Source: CAYTPI01 sp964439625 (GTDB taxonomy: Bacteria > Chloroflexota > Anaerolineae > Aggregatilineales > UBA3940). Taken from it: a stretch of 39,047 nucleotides of DNA. The position numbers and the translations under genes were made by a program. The notes under the pieces are model-generated. The model was given only the letters and a program-made list of their open reading frames with translations, ran no database searches and was not told the DNA's origin. Location of the stretch: assembly GCA_964439625.1 (NCBI GenBank), contig CAYTPI010000027.1, positions 1 to 39,047 of the forward strand. The letters run 5' to 3'. Shown here one piece after another: positions 1 to 6,231 of this stretch; within the stretch, counting starts at the first letter, position 1, and each line of letters begins with the position of its first letter.

Positions 1-232
1 AGAAACGGCGGTCGTCAGTTTCCCAGCGGGCGGAACTGGCACTGTCAGGAAGCAGGACCCAAATGCTGCCTTCATCGGCGGCTTCCTCTTCCATCTCTTC
101 TTCCTCGGCTGGTTCTTCCTCGGCTGGTTCTTCTTCAACTGGTTCTTCTTCGGCAGGCTCTTCAGCGGGGGCGCAGGCAGCCAGAACCAGAACCATCACG
201 AGGGATACAATAATCCATTTCAGGTTTTTCAA
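1..232 (-). CDS. Sugar ABC transporter substrate-binding lipoprotein, N-terminal part
   Basis: This is the first 77 codons of a secreted solute-binding protein that runs off the left edge. A TTG start at 232-230 is chosen because AGGAG lies 8 nt upstream and no ATG fits. The translation has a short basic N-terminus (MKNLKW), a hydrophobic stretch and a lipobox ending LAAC at residue 18, so it should be lipid-anchored. A long Glu/Pro/Ala linker follows, then the start of the mature domain, WVLLPDSASSARWETDD, which resembles the first strand of CUT2-family binding proteins (XylF/ChvE type, type I periplasmic fold). The neighbouring gene upstream encodes a kinase fused to a CUT2-like ATPase domain, which fits a sugar-sensing and uptake locus. 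The sugar cannot be told from this fragment. The opposite strand of the linker gives a spurious Ser-rich reading frame. Confidence 0.8.
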   Translation of the reverse strand, partial: MKNLKWIIVSLVMVLVLAACAPAEEPAEEEPVEEEPAEEEPAEEEEMEEEAADEGSIWVLLPDSASSARWETDDRRF

Positions 233-283
233 GATTCTTTCTCCTAGAATTGGGCGTTTAATGCCCTAAAATGAGTGTTGCGA

Positions 284-301
284 CTTACTGAGTTCAGTAA
301 G
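284..301 (-). promoter_or_regulatory. Small hairpin in the leader of the binding-protein gene
   Basis: A 7-bp perfect inverted repeat, CTTACTG/CAGTAAG with a 4-nt loop, lies about 50 nt upstream of the TTG start. A second short one, GGGC/GCCC, lies at 252-266. Both would sit in the 5' untranslated region if transcription starts upstream. No T tract follows, so they are not obvious terminators. Function is unknown. Confidence 0.3.
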
Positions 302-428
302 GCACAAGATTGCGTTTCTTGTTAAAACTTCTTACGATACGGGGAAAACGTTAAACAATCGAGCGTATAAAAATTACCTTTCTCGAAAATCCGAACCTGT
401 ATTGAAGGTGAATTTAGGGGATAGATAT

Positions 429-458
429 GTTTGTATAGTATTGGTATATCATACAAAC
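429..458. promoter_or_regulatory. Inverted repeat GTTTGTAT-N14-ATACAAAC, operator candidate
   Basis: Two perfect 8-bp arms at 429-436 and 451-458 face each other across 14 AT-rich bases, between the kinase gene and the binding-protein gene. The spacing suits a dimeric regulator on one face of the DNA, but a cruciform or RNA hairpin is equally possible. The nearby LuxR-type response regulator is the natural candidate to bind here; that is inference only. Confidence 0.35.
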
Positions 459-476
459 GGAGGCGAGTCTACTAGC

Positions 477-526
477 GGTTTCCCTAAAACAAATAAGGTA
501 TTGCCCTTATTCAATTAGGGGAAACC
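477..526 (-). terminator. Compound hairpin just after the ABC-kinase fusion gene
   Basis: The outer arms GGTTTCCCTA (477-486) and TAGGGGAAACC (516-526) pair with one bulge. The inner arms AATAAGG (492-498) and CCTTATT (505-511) pair perfectly. Read on the minus strand, the inner stem is followed by TGTTTT, as in a weak intrinsic terminator. It begins 3 nt past the stop codon of the kinase gene, so it probably ends or attenuates that transcript before the downstream binding-protein gene. Confidence 0.55.
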
Positions 527-528
527 CC

Positions 529-2145
529 TTAATTATGTAAACTGATAATGGTATCTTTAGAATGAACAGTACGTGGATGGGGGATTTCTGCCCGGATTAA
601 CAACCCGCCGACGGTTTGACTATGCAAGCTCAAACGCCCGCCCATCAGAGCTACACGCTCACTGATGCCAAGCAATCCATAGTGACCATCTTGACTAACC
701 TGAGCCAAGTCAAACGAGGCGTTAAGTCCAACCCCATTGTCAGCAATAGTTAACAGAACCATTCGTGATGATTGTTCCTTTAGTTCGATGATCACTCGTG
801 TTGCTTGCGCATGTTTCCAAACATTATTTAGGCTTTCCTGAACGATGCGGAAAATCGACAGTTCAATTGCTTCAGGGAGGCGACCTAAGGCTTCCGGTGT
901 CTCTAGGTGAACGTCAATCTTCGTTCGTTCATAAAAATTATGTGTGAGGGAATGCAGCGCTGCTACCAAGCCAAGGCTATCAATGGTTGGGGGGCGCAGG
1001 TCACCACAGATAATGCGTAAATCTTCGACCATCTCCCGAATATAAGCGCGTAGGTTAACAACTTCTCCACGTAACTGTTCTGCGCTATGCTCGATATTCT
1101 CCATATCTTCCATTCGGTAATTGAGGGCCAGCAAATCTTGTATAATTTGGTCATGTAGTTCGCGTGCGAGGCGTTTGCGTTCCTCTTCGCGTTCGGTCAA
1201 TAGGCGGCGCTGGGCATCCTGGAGCGCGGTGTTGGCACTATCTAATGCACTAAGCTGCTCGGTCAACTGGTTTACCAGATTACGATTCAAGCTGTCGCTC
1301 ACTGCCAAGTCACGCTGGAGCAGCATCTGGTTGTGCCGTAACATTTCCGCTTGCTGCCGAGCCTGGTAGTAGCTGTCAAGCGCCCAGATGACAGGTGTAT
1401 GCTGCTGCCGTCTGGCTGAGCCAACCATTGCTGCGACAATTCTCTCCTTGCTGGTTTCATCCGTCTTTTGATCAGAGGTTACCCGCCCGCTGCGCAGCAC
1501 ACAGATACGGTCGGAGACATCAAATAGGTGGTCAAGATTACTGCTGCCAAACAGAACAGCCCGTTCTTCTGCTTGCCACTGCCGGATTAATTGAAGCACC
1601 TTGTTTTGGTACGGGTAGCCAAGTAACCGCTCAGGATAATCGATCACAATTAAGCGCGGCTGCCGGACGATCACTTGGGCCAACGTTATGAGATGACGAT
1701 ATTCACTGGAAAGGTTACGGACTTCTTCCTGCAACGAGAGTGAGTGAACGTCTAGCGCAGACAAAATACGAGTTGCTTCTTCACGCATTTTGCGGGTACT
1801 AGGAGTCCCAAGCCAGTTGTTGAAGCGAGAGGTTTCATAGCCGAGAAAAATATTCTCAGTAACAGTCAATGAGTCCACTAGCTCCGGCTCTTCAAACAAG
1901 ATGCTGATATCTAATTCTTCGGAGTTATAAGGCCATTGTAATGACTGCCCATTAAATATCACGGAGCCAGCGTCAGGACTCACCGTGCCAGACAAAATAT
2001 TAATCAGTGTTGTTTTACTGAACCCCGTTCGAGAAGTTAGGCCAACAACTTCCCCTTGCTTTACGGAAAAAGTTGCTTTGTTGAGCGCTATGCGATTACC
2101 AAAAGATTTCGAGATCGATTCAATTTGCAGTAATGGCTCAGACAT
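529..2145 (-). CDS. Degenerate sugar-ABC ATPase domain fused to NarL-type histidine kinase
   Basis: Residues 1-240 align with the ATPase of CUT2 sugar importers (XylG/MglA type), but every catalytic motif is altered. Walker A reads SRTGFSKTT (38-46; family GENGAGKST), the Q-loop Gln is Glu85, the signature is LSSEY (145-149) not LSGGQ, Walker B ends LIVIDY with Tyr170 in place of the catalytic Glu, and the switch His is Ser202. ATP hydrolysis is therefore unlikely; K44 could still allow binding. Residues about 260-330 look like a coiled coil. A HisKA_3 dimerisation domain follows with phospho-acceptor His331 in ELHDQ, then a HATPase with N-box (435-446), DNGVGL (469-474) and a Gly-rich G2 box (about 487-498), all intact. 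No membrane segment is present, so it is cytoplasmic. The start lies 3 nt after the response regulator stop, so the two form an operon and a likely pair. It may sense transporter state or a ligand through the pseudo-ATPase module (inference). Confidence 0.9.
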   Translation of the reverse strand: MSEPLLQIESISKSFGNRIALNKATFSVKQGEVVGLTSRTGFSKTTLINILSGTVSPDAGSVIFNGQSLQWPYNSEELDISILFEEPELVDSLTVTENIFLGYETSRFNNWLGTPSTRKMREEATRILSALDVHSLSLQEEVRNLSSEYRHLITLAQVIVRQPRLIVIDYPERLLGYPYQNKVLQLIRQWQAEERAVLFGSSNLDHLFDVSDRICVLRSGRVTSDQKTDETSKERIVAAMVGSARRQQHTPVIWALDSYYQARQQAEMLRHNQMLLQRDLAVSDSLNRNLVNQLTEQLSALDSANTALQDAQRRLLTEREEERKRLARELHDQIIQDLLALNYRMEDMENIEHSAEQLRGEVVNLRAYIREMVEDLRIICGDLRPPTIDSLGLVAALHSLTHNFYERTKIDVHLETPEALGRLPEAIELSIFRIVQESLNNVWKHAQATRVIIELKEQSSRMVLLTIADNGVGLNASFDLAQVSQDGHYGLLGISERVALMGGRLSLHSQTVGGLLIRAEIPHPRTVHSKDTIISLHN

Positions 2146-2148
2146 TAG

Positions 2149-3198
2149 CTAACCCTGAGTGTCTTCAATAATTTGTCGCAGTGTACTAGCATTAATGTCT
2201 TTCTTATCTAGAAAGGCCGCAGCCCCAGCGGCTAACCCAGTGCTCCGGAACTCACGGTCAGGGTAGGCGCTCATCAAAACAATTATTGCTGATTGCACTA
2301 CCTGCCGCATCTGGCGAGTTGCAACGATGCCATTCTCCTCGCCTAGGACAACATCAATAAAAATCAAATTAGGTGGCACCTGCCGAATAGTTTCCAATGC
2401 AGATGCAATGTCATTAGCCTCGAGCACATTGGCAGATGCATAAGCGCGCAGCACCATCTGGTGCAGTTGCTGCCTAAACCGTCGGTTGTCATCAACTATC
2501 AAAACGACAATGTCACCTAGTGAGGCATCAGCTTGTCGAATGCTGAGCGGGCGTTCAATCCGTCCTTGCAGCACCTCTGGATGTTCGCGCACATAAGCAA
2601 CTGCCTCCAGCCTGCTGGACACATCCAGCTGACGATACAGACGCGTCAGATGATTCTCAATCGTTTTGATACTGAGGGAAAGTTCAGCTGCAATCGAGCG
2701 ATTATCCGCCCCTTGTACCAATAGATCAAGGATGTCTAGCTGGCGCGGAGAGAGTAAATCTGCCTGCACACCGCTGAAGTCCCGCTCAAGCAAACGAGTG
2801 ACTAACGGACTCGAGAGCCATCGTTCGCCCGCTAGCACACGTTTAATCGCCATGCGTAGTTCACCTGACGACTGATCTTTAAGATGGTAGCCATCAACGC
2901 CCGCCCCTAGTAAACCCTGAACATAGATATCGTCGTCATAGGCACTGACCACCAACATACGCATAGCTGGGTAAGCCTGCTTGATTGCTTTGATCGTCGT
3001 GATCGGCTCGAAGTCTGGCATTGTGACATCAATTAACAGTAGATCGAATGATTGCTGCTCAAGAATGTCAACAAGTGCCCCACCATCACCGACCTCCCCA
3101 GCAATCTCTAGTTCAGTCATATCTTCAAGTACATTTCGGATGCCAGCTCGCACCAACGCATGGTCATCGGCAAGCAAAACAGTTATTGGAGCACTCAT
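2149..3198 (-). CDS. Response regulator with REC-LuxR HTH-REC architecture
   Basis: A 349-residue regulator. The first receiver (about 5-122) has acidic pair D11/D12, phospho-acceptor D57, S85 and K107. A LuxR/NarL helix-turn-helix follows (about 147-205; LSPRQLDILDLLVQG, then IKTIENHLTRLYRQL). A second complete receiver occupies about 229-345 with D236/D237, D282, S310 and K332. NarL-family regulators normally end after the HTH, so the C-terminal receiver is unusual and gives two phosphorylation inputs around one DNA-binding domain. It is the first gene of the operon with the ABC-kinase fusion, which is its probable partner. Likely targets are the adjacent sugar-binding-protein gene or its own promoter. 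The ATG at 3198 is preceded by a consensus -10 element. Confidence 0.92.
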   Translation of the reverse strand: MSAPITVLLADDHALVRAGIRNVLEDMTELEIAGEVGDGGALVDILEQQSFDLLLIDVTMPDFEPITTIKAIKQAYPAMRMLVVSAYDDDIYVQGLLGAGVDGYHLKDQSSGELRMAIKRVLAGERWLSSPLVTRLLERDFSGVQADLLSPRQLDILDLLVQGADNRSIAAELSLSIKTIENHLTRLYRQLDVSSRLEAVAYVREHPEVLQGRIERPLSIRQADASLGDIVVLIVDDNRRFRQQLHQMVLRAYASANVLEANDIASALETIRQVPPNLIFIDVVLGEENGIVATRQMRQVVQSAIIVLMSAYPDREFRSTGLAAGAAAFLDKKDINASTLRQIIEDTQG

Positions 3199-3258
3199 AC
3201 GTCTATATTTCCATCAGCAAACAAAGCAAAATGCACCACAAAAGGTGTCTACACGTTC

Positions 3259-3264
3259 ATTATA
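3259..3264 (-). promoter_or_regulatory. -10 element (TATAAT) for the response regulator operon
   Basis: A perfect TATAAT on the minus strand sits 60 nt upstream of the regulator ATG in the 165-bp divergent region. The -35 at 17-nt spacing is GACTCA, a poor match to TTGACA, which suggests an activator-dependent or weak promoter. Assignment rests on the -10 alone. Confidence 0.4.
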
Positions 3265-3363
3265 TAGGTGTTTTCCATTGATGAGTCGCTTATCTGCCAA
3301 AATGTACTTCGCACTCGCTGCATGAATGGTGTAATATGACGCTCATCCCTGACGCGCTACCAA

Positions 3364-4479
3364 ATGGTGCAGCCGCTTATGCGAAACAGAATTCCCTTAT
3401 TTGATGTCTCAACAGAAGCCGAAGAGATTGAGGCAGACGTTCAACAAATCTTAGGTGATCTTCTGCGTGACCCTAACAGCATAGACATCCGTCAAACACT
3501 GGAGAATGCCGTGGCTGAACACCTGGATGTTGCCAATGTTTTTGCCATGGAGTCGATTGTTGAAGCCTACTTGATTGGTCTAGACTCACTAGGGCTAGCC
3601 CCTGGGGATGAAGTCATTCTCCCATCACTGTGTTCACCACTCGTGCCAAACATTGTCCGGATGTTAGGCGCAGTACCAATTATCGTTGATGTTTCTCCGA
3701 CAACCTTCAATATTTCCGCAGAAAGCATCGAAGAAGCACTGACATCAGAAACGCGCATCGTCGTCGTGCCGCATCTGTACGGTTACCCAGCCGATATGAA
3801 CCGTATTTTTGATATAGCGCTGCTGTTTGGGCTGGAAGTCCTCGAGGATGCAACTTGGGCCTTTGGCGCCCAGTATCAGCAGTTTTACACAGGTACCCTC
3901 GGCGATATGGCGGTAATGAACCTGAGCAACGGGTCTAATTTCAGCACATTTGGGAAGGCCGCATTGCTCATCACCGACGATGAAGACCTTGGGCGTATGG
4001 CACGTATGCTGCGCTTTCATGAAGATATTATGGGGTACGGCTCGGCAATGGCTTCGATGCAGGCTGCTTCATTATTTGCTAAGTTGGAGCGGATTGAAGA
4101 ATGGAACCAGAATCGGAGGCAATTGGCGAACCTTTACAACATTCATCTAAATGACATACCTGGTATTAAGACACCACCCACCCCAACGTTGGAAATAGAA
4201 CCGACTTACACATCCTATGTAATCCGGGTTAAAGATGGGCGGCGAGCAGCAGTACAAGCATTCCTGCGCGACAATGGCATTGATACTCGTGCGCACTTCC
4301 CAGTGCCACTTCACTGGCTTCCGAATGATGCTCAAGTAGATGGACAATTCATGAGAGCGGAACAGGCTGCGGATGAATTGCTGTGCTTACCAATGTGGCC
4401 GCATCTTGCTGAGCATGAGCTACTGTGGGTTGTCGAAACGCTCAAGAAGGCTGTGAAATCTATGCCTCAACGGCGTTGA
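3364..4479 (+). CDS. DegT/DnrJ/EryC1-family protein lacking the PLP lysine
   Basis: The fold of sugar aminotransferases is clear: GDEVILPSLC (81-90), EDATWAFGA (161-169, with the Asp that contacts the pyridine nitrogen kept), and a C-terminal domain with TSYVIRV (283-289). The family segment that carries the Schiff-base lysine (SFHPSKNLGALGDAGA-like) aligns without gaps to NLSNGSNFSTFGKAA (186-200) and puts Ser191 where the lysine should be. K198 is seven residues away and not at the conserved place. Normal transamination is therefore doubtful. Some relatives such as ColD have His here and act as dehydratases, but Ser is unusual. The gene stands alone, divergent from the two-component operon and convergent with selD. 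No sugar-nucleotide genes are next to it. The start could also be the ATG at 3379; neither has a clear ribosome site. Confidence 0.8.
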   Translation: MVQPLMRNRIPLFDVSTEAEEIEADVQQILGDLLRDPNSIDIRQTLENAVAEHLDVANVFAMESIVEAYLIGLDSLGLAPGDEVILPSLCSPLVPNIVRMLGAVPIIVDVSPTTFNISAESIEEALTSETRIVVVPHLYGYPADMNRIFDIALLFGLEVLEDATWAFGAQYQQFYTGTLGDMAVMNLSNGSNFSTFGKAALLITDDEDLGRMARMLRFHEDIMGYGSAMASMQAASLFAKLERIEEWNQNRRQLANLYNIHLNDIPGIKTPPTPTLEIEPTYTSYVIRVKDGRRAAVQAFLRDNGIDTRAHFPVPLHWLPNDAQVDGQFMRAEQAADELLCLPMWPHLAEHELLWVVETLKKAVKSMPQRR

Positions 4480-4481
4480 TA

Positions 4482-5540
4482 TTATTTTATGAAGCGTAAC
4501 AGGCTCTCGCCCTTTTCACGGACGTGCCCTATCTGCCACCAATTCGCCTCAGCAGCGTGCATTTTAGCTTCAAAAGTAGATACGTTTTCTTCCGCCAGTG
4601 CGATCAGTAACCCGCCGCTAGTCTGCGCATCATAGAGCATCATCTCATCCTCGAAAGTCATCTCAACCTGGTAATCAACATTGGGCTTATAAGTCTTTAG
4701 GTTATCAGCCGACCCACCAGGGAAAATATGTTGTTGAGCCAATTCATGAACGCCGAACATATATGGGACAGCACTGACTTGAAATTCGAGGGTCACCTTA
4801 GAACTGCGAGCAATTTCCGCTGCATGACCAATCAGTCCGAACCCTGTGACGTCAGTTGCAGTAGTTGCGCCTGCTGCAACTGCTGCCATTGAGGCATCTC
4901 GGTTGAGGCGCTGCATCCAGCCAACCACTTCGGTTAAATGCGACTCATCGGCTTTATCATTTTTAAGGGCTGTCGTGATGATGCCCGTCCCAAGTGGCTT
5001 AGTCAGGATGAGCACATCACCTGGTTGGGCATTAGCTTTTGTCAACAACTGATCGGGATGAACCGTGCCAATCGCGACCAGCCCATATTTGGGTTCGTTA
5101 TCTTTGATGCTGTGTCCACCAGCAATAACACTGCCAGCTTCTCGCACCTTTTCTGCCCCACCACGCAGAATATCCGCCAAGATTGTCTCAGATAGGTTCA
5201 TCGGAAAGGCAACAATGTTCAGGCAAAGCAGCGGCGCGCCCCCCATCGCATAGACGTCGCTGAGCGCGTTGGCAGCAGCAATTGCACCGAACTGGTAGGC
5301 ATCATCCACAATGGGCGTAAAGAAATCTGTGGTGACGATCAACGCTCGCTCGTCATCTAATTTATAGACAGCGGCATCATCTGGCATGCCTAGCCCGACC
5401 AGCAAATCTGGGTGATCTTCAGTTGGAAAGAGATTTTGGAGCGGACGCAGCACCTGCGTCAGTGCCTCAGGCGGCAGCTTAGACGCTCACCCCGCACAGG
5501 TTGAGAGTGCCGTCAACCTGACGATGTCCTTTTTTGTCAT
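4482..5540 (-). CDS. selD: Selenide, water dikinase (SelD) with in-frame UGA as selenocysteine
   Basis: SelD makes selenophosphate from selenide and ATP for selenocysteine and selenouridine synthesis. A naive call starts at the GTG at 5453 and misses the N-terminus. Reading upstream in frame from ATG 5540 gives 29 more residues, including TCAG-U-ASKLPPEAL, where U is TGA at 5489-5487 (residue 18). This is exactly where SelD proteins carry the catalytic Cys or Sec before a conserved Lys, so the TGA is a Sec codon and not a stop. Total length is 352 residues. The body has DDAAVYKL, TTDFFTPIVDD, DVYAMGGAP, GGHSIKDNEPKYGL, TDVTGFGLIGHA and the QTSGGLL end motif. It lies 28 nt behind rdgB on the same strand, probably in one operon. 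It implies that the genome carries SelA, SelB and tRNA-Sec elsewhere. Confidence 0.93.
5456..5486 (-). promoter_or_regulatory. Candidate bacterial SECIS element in selD
   Basis: Directly after the TGA, the mRNA can form an outer stem GCGUC/GACGC (5 bp) and an apical stem UGCC/GGCA around the loop GCCUGA. The loop begins with G about 15 nt past the UGA, close to the spacing and the early-loop G described for bacterial SECIS hairpins recognised by SelB. The element lies within coding sequence, as expected in bacteria. Confidence 0.65.
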
Positions 5541-5568
5541 ACTCAGGTTCTTCCATTTAATACATATG

Positions 5569-6177
5569 CTACTTGGTCATCATTGCGAGCAGCATGGGCA
5601 GTGCTGCCTGCATAGCCTTGGCGCGGTGGCTGATACGATTCTTACGTGTGGGGTCAATCTGAGCTAGTGTCATCCGGTAGCCATCGACGTGAAAGATTGG
5701 ATCATAACCGAAGCCAAAACTGCCCTTTGATTCAAACGCAATGTGCCCCTCGAGTGTGCCATCTGCGGTGACTGGGGTTTGCCCTGGCTTCGCAATGGCA
5801 ATAACACAACGGAAGCGTGCAGTACGATCCATCAAAGGGACATCTTTAAGCTCCGCCAACAGTTTACGGTAACGTTGCGAGTCAGACAGTCCTTTGCCAC
5901 CGTAGCGTGCGGAATACACACCAGGTGCCCCGCCGAGTGCATCAACCTCTAACCCGCTGTCATCTGCTAAGGTCAGTTTGCCACTGGCGTCAGCGTACTG
6001 CTTCGCTTTGAGTGCTGCATTTTCAGCAAAGGTTGCCCCAGTTTCCTCGACGCCCAGCGAAATGCCAACGTCATCGAGGGACAGCAACTGAAATTTATAG
6101 TCTGCGAGTAAGGCAGCGTATTCTTCTAATTTACCAGTGTTACGTGTTGCAATTACAAGTTCGTGTTCTGTCACCAT
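5569..6177 (-). CDS. rdgB: XTP/dITP diphosphatase (RdgB/HAM1 family)
   Basis: This enzyme hydrolyses non-canonical purine triphosphates (XTP, dITP, ITP) to monophosphates and keeps them out of DNA and RNA. The product of about 202 residues begins ELVIATRNTGKLEEY, with the substrate-binding T/N/K signature, and has LADDSGLEVDALGG, GVYSARYGG, FGFGYDPIFH and a late ISHRAKA segment, all standard for the family. The ATG at 6177 is chosen; the frame stays open to 6294, but that extension would run into the divergent recD2 start and matches nothing in the family. selD follows 28 nt downstream. Confidence 0.93.
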   Translation of the reverse strand: MVTEHELVIATRNTGKLEEYAALLADYKFQLLSLDDVGISLGVEETGATFAENAALKAKQYADASGKLTLADDSGLEVDALGGAPGVYSARYGGKGLSDSQRYRKLLAELKDVPLMDRTARFRCVIAIAKPGQTPVTADGTLEGHIAFESKGSFGFGYDPIFHVDGYRMTLAQIDPTRKNRISHRAKAMQAALPMLLAMMTK

Positions 6178-6231
6178 TTTCCATTCGTAGGGGGGGTGGT
6201 CTGAAGTTACAGGCCAGTATACACTTGGTCT

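Noticed and set aside
63..269. Ser/Gly-rich open frame on the plus strand
   Set aside because: It is the reverse complement of the Glu/Pro linker and signal peptide of the lipoprotein on the minus strand.
5453..5489. selD as a pseudogene or late GTG start because of the TGA
   Set aside because: The upstream frame encodes the conserved SelD N-terminus, and TGA sits at the catalytic Cys/Sec site, so Sec decoding explains it.
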